The notes beneath the pieces are model-generated. The model had not been told where the DNA came from and searched no databases. It worked only from the letters and a program-made list of their open reading frames with translations. The position numbers were made by a program, and so were the translations under genes. From Chloroflexota bacterium (GTDB lineage Bacteria; Chloroflexota; Dehalococcoidia; JACQGW01), in the NCBI GenBank assembly GCA_016199325.1, contig JACQGW010000242.1, forward strand, positions 1-7,808: a DNA stretch of 7,808 bases, in the 5' to 3' direction. Below, piece by piece: positions 1-6,456 of this stretch. The number at the start of each line of letters is the position of its first letter. Position 1 is the first letter of the stretch.

Positions 1-51
1 CCGGTCGTCCTCCAGCTCCACAATCGCCTCGACAATCTCGCTGAGATTCAC
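1..51 (-). CDS. Putative corrinoid protein (MtmC/MttC-like), N-terminus only, runs off the left edge
   Basis: Only the first 17 codons are in the window. They start with GTG at 51-49 and read MNLSEIVEAIVELEDDR, in frame to base 1. A strong ribosome binding site (GAGGAGAG, 58-65 on the minus strand) sits 6 nt upstream, so this is a real gene start. The short acidic amphipathic helix of the type 'EI.EAIVE.ED' resembles the opening of methyltransferase cognate corrinoid proteins, which begin with a four-helix cap domain before the B12-binding domain carrying DxHxxG. It lies 70 nt downstream of an mtmB-family gene, the place where mtmC is commonly found. The identity is inferred from 17 residues plus context; the DxHxxG motif would lie outside the window. 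Any other protein with a helical N-terminus is possible. Confidence 0.5.
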   Translation of the reverse strand, partial: MNLSEIVEAIVELEDDR

Positions 52-57
52 GATTTT

Positions 58-65
58 CTCTCCTC
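58..65 (-). promoter_or_regulatory. Ribosome binding site of the left-edge gene
   Basis: The minus strand reads GAGGAGAG, then AAAATC (6 nt), then GTG at 51-49. This site is the main evidence that a gene starts at base 51 and continues beyond the window. Confidence 0.7.
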
Positions 66-121
66 GCAAGTTTTTCTCGTCGGCGGTAGGCTCCATACCG
101 TCGACGGATAGGTGCCAAGCG

Positions 122-1495
122 TCAGTTGATCACCAGCCGTGAGGAATACGGCACGCCCAGGCGCGCCAGATCCTCCGCCGCCTGGTTGCAGACAGCCACA
201 TGCTCCGGCTTCGGCTTGACCGTCTCCAGGTCGTAGAACTCCGGAAACAACTTGTACCTCACCGACGGCGTCTCCCGCGGCAACGCTTCGTCGGTCTTCG
301 CCATGATCGCGTTGATCAGCGCGTTGGCCCGCTCCCGGTTCATGCCGGCGGCGCCCCGCATGACCTCGTCCACGAGGCGCAGGCTCAAGGGGGTGCCGGT
401 TCCGCCCCAGATGTAGGCGACGCCGCTGCACGTCGCCGAAATCGTCGAAGCTGCGGCCTGGCAGAGCATTGGCACGGTGCCCCGGTAGAAATGGTTGGCG
501 GAGGCGATGCCCCCCGTCGGAAGGTGGACGTTGCGCTCGGCGGCGCGAGCGGCCGCGCTGTAGACCCACAGCGCCTCCCGCGTCCCACCATGCCCCTCCA
601 GGTGGGTCGCCACCATGCTGCCGAGAGTGCCGTGGCCGTAGGCCAACTGGCCGAGCAGGTTGGCCAGCAGCCCGATCGCTGTCCCGGCCGGGCCGCCGCA
701 CAACCCCCCGATGACCGACATCGCACTCGTCCAGGGCACGAAGCCGTTCTGCTCGGCGAAGTAGGCCGTCAGCAGGCGGGACCAGTCGATCTTCTGCTCC
801 GGCATGATGTGGATGCCGAGCTGCGTGTTGTGTGGCTCCCGCAGCCCCGACTTCAGCACCGACAGCACCCCGCCGAACGTAAAGACCGTCGAGAGCACCC
901 CCAGGTGCATGCCGGTCCGCCCGGCCCGGCGGAGTGCCTCCAGCAGCGCCCGTTGCTCCCACAGCCCGCAGTACACTTCCGTCAGCGTCCCCGACTTCGG
1001 CACCACGCCTCCGACCGATAAGATGCCGCCAGAAACCCCCATCCCGCGGGTCGTCTCATCCTCGGCCATCGACTGGACGAAGGGGATGAACCAGTCCTCC
1101 TCAATATCCCCGGTCGCGCCGCCCAGCAGGATGGGGATCCGGCTCTCCTGCCCGGTCCGGTACTCGACGCAGATCTCCTCCTTCCCCCGGCCGAACACCT
1201 GCTTCCGCTGGTGCTCCCGATAGTCCCGGGCGATGGCTTCGACTTCCTCCTTCGTGAACTGGATCACGCGGAAGGTGTCGATGTGGTAGAGCCCGACGTC
1301 GGCGAGCAGCTCGACGGCAGCCTGGAACACCGCATCGGCCGTGGCGTCGTCGACGATCAGCTCTTCCGGGTTGTATTTGATCTCGTACGTCTTGACGAGC
1401 TGCCGGACCTTGCGGGTCAGCGCCAGGTCGAACTCGTCGTTCTTCATCACCGGGCCGGTCAGCGAGCGTCGCTGGAAGTCCAGGATCGGAATCAT
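122..1495 (-). CDS. mtmB: MtmB-family monomethylamine methyltransferase homologue without pyrrolysine (copy 1, complete)
   Basis: This 457-residue protein is nearly the length of Methanosarcina MtmB (458), which moves the methyl group of monomethylamine to the corrinoid protein MtmC. Matches to MtmB recalled from memory run along its whole length: ELLADVGLYHIDTFRV near 62-77, AGRTGM at 191-196, KIDW at 235-238, the glycine pair at 263-264, GTREALW at 304-310, NHFY at 334-337, and the C-terminal DLARLGVPY region. Pyrrolysine 202 of MtmB aligns with Gly199 (GMHLGV), and there is no in-frame UAG. MtmB Tyr335 is kept as Tyr337; Gln333 is His335; Glu229 and Glu259 align with Gly227 and Ser257. The start at 1495 is chosen because GGAGG lies 6 nt upstream and the resulting length fits the family; an in-frame ATG at 1564 would add 23 unsupported residues. 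The stop is TGA. A putative corrinoid gene follows after 70 nt. Family membership is secure; substrate and activity are unknown. Confidence 0.85.
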   Translation of the reverse strand: MIPILDFQRRSLTGPVMKNDEFDLALTRKVRQLVKTYEIKYNPEELIVDDATADAVFQAAVELLADVGLYHIDTFRVIQFTKEEVEAIARDYREHQRKQVFGRGKEEICVEYRTGQESRIPILLGGATGDIEEDWFIPFVQSMAEDETTRGMGVSGGILSVGGVVPKSGTLTEVYCGLWEQRALLEALRRAGRTGMHLGVLSTVFTFGGVLSVLKSGLREPHNTQLGIHIMPEQKIDWSRLLTAYFAEQNGFVPWTSAMSVIGGLCGGPAGTAIGLLANLLGQLAYGHGTLGSMVATHLEGHGGTREALWVYSAAARAAERNVHLPTGGIASANHFYRGTVPMLCQAAASTISATCSGVAYIWGGTGTPLSLRLVDEVMRGAAGMNRERANALINAIMAKTDEALPRETPSVRYKLFPEFYDLETVKPKPEHVAVCNQAAEDLARLGVPYSSRLVIN

Positions 1496-1501
1496 CGTGT
1501 A

Positions 1502-1506
1502 CCTCC
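1502..1506 (-). promoter_or_regulatory. Ribosome binding site fixing the start of mtmB copy 1
   Basis: The minus strand has GGAGG, 6 nt (TACACG), then ATG at 1495-1493. The alternative ATG at 1564 has no comparable site, so this element decides the start. Confidence 0.7.
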
Positions 1507-1603
1507 GCTTGTTGATGCAGCGCTGAGACAGGACGAGCTGCGCCGCTACTTCGGTGACGTCCATCGCCGGTAAACCGCCCGTTCTTCCTTCGAGGCTGTG
1601 AAG

Positions 1604-2764
1604 CTATGGTTTCTTGGCCCCCGCCCCCTCAGCCTCGTACTTCTGGACCAACTGCCTGTACGCGCCGAAGACCTCGCGGGCGTTCTTGTGTCCCTGCTTC
1701 TCTTTCTCGTTCAGCCACTCATCGTACAGCGGCGTGAGTGCCTGTCGCCAGACTGCCTGTTCCTCCAGCGGCAACGTGTGGAAGACCATCCCGAACTTCG
1801 CCTTCGCTTGCTCGGCGTAGCCAAGGTTGTCCCGCCATGCTTGTCCCTCCCATTCGAGCATCTTTTCCAACCACACGTCCACGAGCACCTTCCGAATGTC
1901 CTCGGGCAGCTTCTGCCAGGTCTTCTCGCTGGCGGCAACCAGCGCCCCCGCGACGCCCATCCTCGCCCCCATCGTCGCATACTTCGCCACTTCCCCCAGG
2001 TTGTCCGTGATCAGCGAGGAGTATGCCCCCGTCATCCCGTCGACCACGTTGCGGGAGAGCGACTCGTACCGCTCCGTGTGGATGATTTTGACCGGGACGG
2101 CGCCGAGGAGCGCCAGCGCGCGCTGATCGCCGGCGGGCACCGCTCCGATCTTGAGGCCCTTGAGGTCGGCCAGCTTCTGGATCGGTTTCCTGGAAACGAT
2201 GTCGCCGGGCACCCCGAGGAACGCATTGAGCGGATGGATGCCGACGTTCTGGATGTAGCCGTCGGCAAAATACTGCATCGTCACCTCGTGCGCCGCTCGT
2301 GTCGCCGCCACCGGGTCCTGGTGCATGCCCGGCAGCTCGAACATCTCGGCCAGCGGGAACTTGTTCACCGTATAGGCGGTCGCGTACGTCGACATGTCGA
2401 TGGCGCCGGTCCTGGTCATGTCCGGCAGATCGAGGGCTTTCCCGAATTGCTCGGCCGGATAGTGTTCCCAGGTCACCCGCCCGTTCGTCCGCTGGGTCAC
2501 GGTCTCCATGACGCCGACGTAGGCGACGGCGACCAGCGGCATAGTGGGCGAAAGCGAGTGCGCGAACTTCAGCTTGAACGTCTGTTGTGCTTGCGCCGGG
2601 GCCTGCTGCCCGGCCGGTTGCCCCGACTGGGGTGCCGGTGCCGCCGGCTGACTCGCCGGCGCGCAGCCGATCGCCGTCCCAAGAGCTGCTACGCCCGCGG
2701 CGCCCCCAAGTAGCCTCAGGATCGTTCGACGGGTCATCCGATAGTCGTCCCGTGATCGTAGCAT
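1604..2764 (-). CDS. TRAP transporter solute-binding protein, DctP family, predicted lipoprotein
   Basis: This 386-residue protein is the extracytoplasmic receptor of a TRAP-type uptake system. It begins with a Tat-like signal (Arg12-Arg13, MTRRTILRLLGG), a hydrophobic stretch to about residue 32, and a candidate lipid-anchored Cys34 (AIGC, a weak lipobox). A Pro/Ala/Gln-rich tether spans 35-61. The DctP domain follows from about 63 to 370: FKLKFAHSLSPTMP, AEQFGKALDLPDM, a 'GAIDMSTYATAY' segment, LADLKGLKI at 198-206, and the VVDGM element at 240-244. The family arginine that grips a substrate carboxylate normally follows LKGLKI; here that residue is Gly207. The start at 2764 has GAGGAGG 8 nt upstream; an internal ATG at 2737 is less well supported. 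The stop is TAG. No DctQ or DctM membrane subunit is in the window, so its partners are elsewhere or beyond the edges. The ligand is unknown; context suggests an N-methylated compound. Confidence 0.85.
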   Translation of the reverse strand: MLRSRDDYRMTRRTILRLLGGAAGVAALGTAIGCAPASQPAAPAPQSGQPAGQQAPAQAQQTFKLKFAHSLSPTMPLVAVAYVGVMETVTQRTNGRVTWEHYPAEQFGKALDLPDMTRTGAIDMSTYATAYTVNKFPLAEMFELPGMHQDPVAATRAAHEVTMQYFADGYIQNVGIHPLNAFLGVPGDIVSRKPIQKLADLKGLKIGAVPAGDQRALALLGAVPVKIIHTERYESLSRNVVDGMTGAYSSLITDNLGEVAKYATMGARMGVAGALVAASEKTWQKLPEDIRKVLVDVWLEKMLEWEGQAWRDNLGYAEQAKAKFGMVFHTLPLEEQAVWRQALTPLYDEWLNEKEKQGHKNAREVFGAYRQLVQKYEAEGAGAKKP

Positions 2765-2772
2765 CGACGTTT

Positions 2773-2779
2773 CCTCCTC
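2773..2779 (-). promoter_or_regulatory. Ribosome binding site of the TRAP binding-protein gene
   Basis: The minus strand reads GAGGAGG, then 8 nt, then ATG at 2764-2762. It favours this start over the in-frame ATG at 2737, which has only a weak GGGA upstream. Confidence 0.65.
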
Positions 2780-2867
2780 AGCGCTGCTTGCTATCCATCA
2801 CGACTTAGCCGAATCGACGTGAACCCTGCTCAGGCCGGCGGCGGTACCGTGCCACGGATCGCTGGGC

Positions 2868-2930
2868 GATCACCAGCCGCGAGGACAAGGGCAGGCTCAA
2901 CGTCCCCTTTCCAGCAGGACCGGAATGCGG
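2868..2930 (-). pseudogene. Possible scrap of an mtmB-like 3' end in the 239-nt spacer
   Basis: The spacer 2765-3003 holds no plausible intact gene. One minus-strand frame ends a run with LPLSSRLVI, like the C-termini of the two MtmB homologues here (VPYSSRLVIN and VPLSSRLAIG). At DNA level 2868-2885 matches 128-145 of mtmB copy 1 at 17 of 18 bases. Slightly upstream, in another frame, ARIPVLLE resembles the SRIPILLG of copy 1. The two pieces are in the right order but only about ten codons apart, and the frame does not stop where the gene would. This could be a heavily deleted third copy or a coincidence in GC-rich DNA. The rest of the spacer shows nothing recognisable. Confidence 0.25.
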
Positions 2931-3003
2931 GCCGTCATCGCCCAGCGCGTCTTGGCCAGCGGGTCCTCCAGGCCGATCAGAGTGGCAAGGGCGAGCTATT
3001 CGC

Positions 3004-3759
3004 TCACCCCGGCACCGGTTCCCTTCCGGTAATGCGGACCGGCTCGGCCGCCGCGTTCCGGCCGGCGATCCGGCCGCTGAACATCGCGTCACCCACCGAA
3101 CTGCCGCTGCTATAATGATCGCCGTGGATCCCGGCCGCATTCCGGCCGGCCGCGTACAGCCCTGGAATCGGCTGGCCGAAGACGCCCATCACGTGGCCGC
3201 CGGGGTCCGTCTTCAGGCCGCCGAAGCTGAGGAACGGCCAGAGCACCGGCCCCGTGAGGAACCACCCCTGCACCTTATGGCCCCGGGGCACCGGCTTGGC
3301 AATGGTGTTGTAGGGATGGGCGAACTCGCTGCCGGTGATGACCAGGCAATCGTCGGTCGGAGGGACCGACCATTTCCCCTTCACCTCGGTCGGCTTGAAG
3401 GGAACCCCGATCCCGGTCAGCCAGTCGTAGAACTCCAGGCTCCCGTCTGTGTACAGCCGGATCTTCTCGAGCTTCTCCGGGTCCTGCCAATCTCCTACGG
3501 CTGCCGAGAGGTAGGCGTACATGTTGTCGGGCGTGTCGTCCCAGCCGTTGACCTTCTGAATCGGCGTGCCGCCGCCCATGTAGACTTCACCGCCGCAGAG
3601 GGCGCTGGCTCCACCCCCGACATTGCGGCGCTCCAGGCAGATCACCTGGGCGCCCGCCCTGGCCGCCTCGATGCACGCCGCCATACCGGCGCCACCAGAC
3701 CCCACGACGACGACGTCCGCCTCCGCGTCCCACTGGTTTGGGATTCTTGCCCCTCCCAT
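3004..3759 (-). CDS. FAD-dependent oxidoreductase (fumarate reductase/3-ketosteroid dehydrogenase type), internally shortened
   Basis: This 251-residue protein carries the two ends of the FAD_binding_2 family. At the N-terminus, residues 15-43 form the dinucleotide fold (VVVVGSGGAG, ending in CLER), followed by the GGGASALCGGEVYMGGGT region. At the C-terminus, GGLKTDPGGHVMG (180-192), PIPGLYAAGRNAAGIHG (197-213) and SSVGDAMFSGRIAGRNAA form the second FAD contact. Full-length relatives are roughly 450-560 residues, and the central substrate-domain portion, including the usual ATGG-type segment, is missing between about residues 163 and 175, with the frame kept. The start has GAGGAGG 7 nt upstream; the stop is TGA. 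It follows the TMADH-like gene by 142 nt. It may be a decayed gene, a natural minimal protein, or an assembly deletion. Family assignment is firm, catalytic competence doubtful, substrate unknown. Confidence 0.75.
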   Translation of the reverse strand: MGGARIPNQWDAEADVVVVGSGGAGMAACIEAARAGAQVICLERRNVGGGASALCGGEVYMGGGTPIQKVNGWDDTPDNMYAYLSAAVGDWQDPEKLEKIRLYTDGSLEFYDWLTGIGVPFKPTEVKGKWSVPPTDDCLVITGSEFAHPYNTIAKPVPRGHKVQGWFLTGPVLWPFLSFGGLKTDPGGHVMGVFGQPIPGLYAAGRNAAGIHGDHYSSGSSVGDAMFSGRIAGRNAAAEPVRITGREPVPG

Positions 3760-3812
3760 TCCTGCACCTCCTCATTCTCGTAACGCGATGGGTCGGTTCA
3801 AGGGTCTTCACA

Positions 3813-3838
3813 CATCGCTTGCGATGAGATCACCTCCT
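3813..3838 (-). promoter_or_regulatory. Unused strong Shine-Dalgarno sequence next to a short hairpin
   Basis: In the 142-nt spacer before the flavoprotein gene the minus strand reads AGGAGGTGATC (3828-3838), complementary to the 3' end of bacterial 16S rRNA over 11 bases. It is followed at 3826-3813 by a perfect inverted repeat, CATCGC-AA-GCGATG, able to form a 5-bp stem with a 4-base loop. No ORF of useful length starts at a suitable distance; the nearest ATG gives MCEDP and then a stop. It may be a relic of a lost gene start, a leader-peptide element, or chance. The flavoprotein gene has its own ribosome binding site at 3767-3773. Confidence 0.3.
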
Positions 3839-3877
3839 CAGAACACCCAACAGCTGAAGAACACGACCACCGAACGC

Positions 3878-3899
3878 ATGACGGAATGACGGATGACGG
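3878..3899. repeat. Three near-tandem ATGACGG heptamers
   Basis: On the plus strand ATGACGG occurs at 3878-3884, 3886-3892 and 3893-3899, just after the end of the TMADH-like gene (which stops at 3902 on the minus strand). Function is unknown; it could be a small simple-repeat expansion. Confidence 0.4.
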
Positions 3900-3901
3900 C
3901 G

Positions 3902-5917
3902 TCAAATCGCGCGGCCGGCGCGGTGGCCCTCGTAGACCGCATCCGTGATCCGCCGGGGCGTGACCGCCTCGCCGATCACGTGGAGCTCGGCCACGTGGCC
4001 GGCCAGTTGCCCGGCGAGGTTGTCGTCGGACCGCTTCTTGGCAACCATCACCACCACGCCGACGTTCTCGACCACCCGCTCCTCGTTGGTGAAGACGTTG
4101 AAGACGGTGACGCGGTGGTCGCCGATCTCCTTGATGTAGGTGTTCGGGCTGAGCGTCACCCCGGCCGCATACAGCCGCGGCAGCACCAGCCCGAACTGCT
4201 GGTTGCGATAGAGCTGGGGGACCATCTGTGGCCAGCGAGTGACCAGCTCGACGTTGGCGCCGCGCTCCGCGAGCATCTCGGCGACGCCGGCGCCCATCGC
4301 CGCCCCCTCTTCGTCGAGGACGATCGCGTTGCCGCTTGTGCGGACCCCGTCCCGGATCACCTGCTCCGGCGTGTAGACGAAGTCGCGCTCCCAGCCCGGG
4401 ATCGGCCAGGCGATGAAGCCGGTCTCGCCCGTCCGGTCGAAGTGCGACCCGGTCGCGACGACCACGGCATCCGGCTGCTCCCGCTCGATCACCTCCGGCG
4501 TCGCCTCGGTGCCCACGTGGACCGTGACGCCAAGCAGCTCCAGTTGGGCGGCAAACCATTTCGACATCCGGCTCATGATCTCCCGTCCCGGCAGCTCCGC
4601 CATCAGGTTCAGGCTGCCGCCGAGCGTGGCGCCCCGGTGGTAGAGCGTGACCTGCTGGCCGCGTTTCGCCGCCACGCGCGCCGCCTCCAGCCCGGCTGGA
4701 CCGCCGCCGACGACGACTACCCGCCTAGGCTGGGAGACGGCCGCGAACGTCGTCACGCCCCAGTGCTTCTCCCGACCGGTCGCCGGGTTGTACGCGCACG
4801 ATATGCCGCCGCCCCCGTGGTCGCCCAGACAGGCGTTGCAGGCAATGCAGGGGCGGTTCAGGTCGTGTCGCCCCGCCTGCGCGTTCTTCGCCAGCTCCGG
4901 CTCGCACATGAACGCCCGCGCCGCACCGACCATGTCCATCTTGCCTTCGGCGATCAGCCGCTCGGCGTCGGCCGGGTCCGAGAGCTGGCCCGGGCAGCCG
5001 AGAACGGCAGCCCGCCGAATCGCCGACCGCACGTTGGCGATATACTCCTCGCCCGGCAGCTTCGGGACGAACATCGTCGGGATCATCAACGGGAACGTGT
5101 GGTACGTGCCGATGTCGAGGTCCAGGAAGTCCACTTTCCCGGTCTCGTCCAGCCGGCGGAAGATCTCCCGGTAGTCGTCCTGCGTCAGCCCGCCCGGCAG
5201 TAGCTCATCGCAGACCATCCGCAGCCCGAGCGCCATGTCCGGGCCGGCGGCATCCCGCATCGCCTCGATCAGCTCGAGCGTGAAGCGCAGGCGTCCCTCG
5301 AGGCTGCCACCGTACTCATCCGTCCGCTTGTTGAAGAAGGGCGAGAGGAACTGCTCGGGGAGGTAGCTGTGGGCGGCGTGGATCTCGACGCCATCGTAGC
5401 CGGCGGCCTTGACGTTGCGGGTCGAGCGGGCGAACCCGTCGATGACATCCCGAATGTCGTCCCGGGTCATCTCCCGCGGGAAGAAGTACCCCTCGACTGC
5501 CTGCGTGGTCGAAGCCGAGAGCCTCGGCGCCCAGGGGCCGAGCGGCTCCCAGCGCGGGTCACCGTGGTGGCCGCCGTGCCAGAGCTGGATGAACAGCCTG
5601 GCGCCATGCGCGTGGACCGCGTCGGCGATCTGCTTGTAGGAGGGAATGGTATGCTCGGCGTCGGCAGACGGGTGGCCCATGGTCTGGCTCGTCGGATGCA
5701 CGTCCGTCGCTTCCTGGATGATGAGCCCGATCCCGCCGCGCGACCGCTCGGCGTAGTAGAAGGCGTGCCGCTCGGAGGTGACCAGATGCCCCGGCCGGGC
5801 CGGATCCGGCAGGGCATAGGTGACGGTGTGCGGCGTCCAGTAGAGGCGGTTGCGAACCTCGACCCGACCGATCGTGAGCGGCTGAAAGACGTGTGGGTAC
5901 GGTTGTCCGGTCGTCAT
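3902..5917 (-). CDS. TMADH/DMADH-like FMN, 4Fe-4S and FAD-type oxidoreductase (old yellow enzyme family)
   Basis: This 671-residue protein has the architecture of trimethylamine dehydrogenase, 2,4-dienoyl-CoA reductase and the N-demethylase group. Residues about 8-345 are the FMN TIM barrel (FQPLTIGRVEVRNRL at the start, QLWHGG at 111-116, catalytic-type VEIHAAHSYL with His180 and His183, NKRTDEYGGSLEGR at 196-209). Cys357, 360, 363 and 374 form a cluster with CxxCxxC spacing as in TMADH, not the CxxCxxxC of dienoyl-CoA reductase. A dinucleotide fold starts at VVVVGGGPAG (400-409), and the end (VIGEAVTPRRITDAVYEGHR) matches the TMADH C-terminus. The TMADH cysteine that binds FMN covalently (Cys30) is Thr31, and its amine-binding Tyr60 and Trp355 align with Ala70 and His367. 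The start at 5917 has GGAGG 6 nt upstream; the stop is TGA. It probably oxidises an N-methyl or enone-type substrate and passes electrons on; the substrate is unknown. Reductase activity on an unsaturated acyl compound is an alternative. Confidence 0.85.
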   Translation of the reverse strand: MTTGQPYPHVFQPLTIGRVEVRNRLYWTPHTVTYALPDPARPGHLVTSERHAFYYAERSRGGIGLIIQEATDVHPTSQTMGHPSADAEHTIPSYKQIADAVHAHGARLFIQLWHGGHHGDPRWEPLGPWAPRLSASTTQAVEGYFFPREMTRDDIRDVIDGFARSTRNVKAAGYDGVEIHAAHSYLPEQFLSPFFNKRTDEYGGSLEGRLRFTLELIEAMRDAAGPDMALGLRMVCDELLPGGLTQDDYREIFRRLDETGKVDFLDLDIGTYHTFPLMIPTMFVPKLPGEEYIANVRSAIRRAAVLGCPGQLSDPADAERLIAEGKMDMVGAARAFMCEPELAKNAQAGRHDLNRPCIACNACLGDHGGGGISCAYNPATGREKHWGVTTFAAVSQPRRVVVVGGGPAGLEAARVAAKRGQQVTLYHRGATLGGSLNLMAELPGREIMSRMSKWFAAQLELLGVTVHVGTEATPEVIEREQPDAVVVATGSHFDRTGETGFIAWPIPGWERDFVYTPEQVIRDGVRTSGNAIVLDEEGAAMGAGVAEMLAERGANVELVTRWPQMVPQLYRNQQFGLVLPRLYAAGVTLSPNTYIKEIGDHRVTVFNVFTNEERVVENVGVVVMVAKKRSDDNLAGQLAGHVAELHVIGEAVTPRRITDAVYEGHRAGRAI

Positions 5918-5988
5918 TGCTCTCCTCCCATCGCCCTACAGAGCGACTCGTAATCCAGCCGACGTTGGAACATGCCGCGCCGGGTTGC

Positions 5989-6447
5989 CTATGTCGTGAC
6001 CGGTTGGGGGACCGTCGACAGTCCCCCCATCTTGACCCGGAAGTTGGCGATGCTCTGGGCAACCAGTTGGCGTTGCGTCGTCTTCGCCACCAGATTGATG
6101 ATCGGCGCCAGCGGCCCGACGACCTCCGCCTGGACGGCAACCTCGCAGCGCGTCTGGTCGGCGCCGAGGGGGGTCAGGCCGACGTGGCCGGCAAGCGACA
6201 GATGTTGCCCTTCGCCCGCGAAGCCGAGGTATTCGGGAAACCGACGCTCCGTGATCCACCCATGGACCTTGATCACCTGCGCCACTACCCCGGCGCGTAC
6301 CTCGAGCTTCCACTCCGATTCCGAGTCGTTGAGGACCTTGACCTCTTTCGCCCCGGCGATGCAGTAGCCGATGCCGCCGACGTCGTTGATCGCCTCGTAC
6401 ACGGTCCCGATTGGGACGGGCACGTCGAACGTGACCGCGACCTCGAT
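5989..6447 (-). CDS. CoxG/SRPBCC-family protein (carbon monoxide dehydrogenase subunit G-like)
   Basis: About 152 residues with an SRPBCC (START-like) helix-grip fold typical of CoxG proteins: a first strand IEVAVTFDV, then VPIGTVYEAINDVGGIGYCIAGAKEV (the 'VW..L.D...l..CipG' signature), a WKLEVRAGV strand, and a long C-terminal helix (IINLVAKTTQRQLVAQSIANFRVKMG). CoxG members associate with membranes and molybdenum hydroxylases, but family members also occur with unrelated enzymes and may carry hydrophobic ligands. The first canonical start in frame is GTG at 6423, but that removes the first strand and has no ribosome binding site. AAGGAG at 6457-6462 lies 9 nt before an ATC at 6447-6445, exactly where ATG would be expected. 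The stop is TAG. It is 71 nt upstream of the TMADH-like gene. No CO dehydrogenase genes are visible, so its role here is open. Confidence 0.7.
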   Translation of the reverse strand: MEVAVTFDVPVPIGTVYEAINDVGGIGYCIAGAKEVKVLNDSESEWKLEVRAGVVAQVIKVHGWITERRFPEYLGFAGEGQHLSLAGHVGLTPLGADQTRCEVAVQAEVVGPLAPIINLVAKTTQRQLVAQSIANFRVKMGGLSTVPQPVTT

Positions 6448-6456
6448 CCACCAACA

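Noticed and set aside
1496..1564. N-terminal extension of mtmB copy 1 from an in-frame ATG at 1564
   Set aside because: The 23 added residues have no family similarity and lack a ribosome binding site, whereas the ATG at 1495 has GGAGG at 6 nt and gives the family length.
1598..2713. Plus-strand open frame (371 codons) opposite the TRAP receptor gene
   Set aside because: Its biased Arg/Leu/His composition and complete overlap with a well-supported minus-strand gene mark it as a shadow.
3893..5203. Long plus-strand open frame (436 codons) opposite the TMADH-like gene
   Set aside because: It is an antisense shadow of GC-rich coding sequence, with Arg/His/Pro-rich composition and no recognisable motif, while the minus-strand frame is a clear enzyme.
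5941..5991. Readthrough of the TAG stop of the CoxG-like gene as pyrrolysine
   Set aside because: The readthrough extension is about 24 unrelated residues before TGA, and the SRPBCC domain is already complete.
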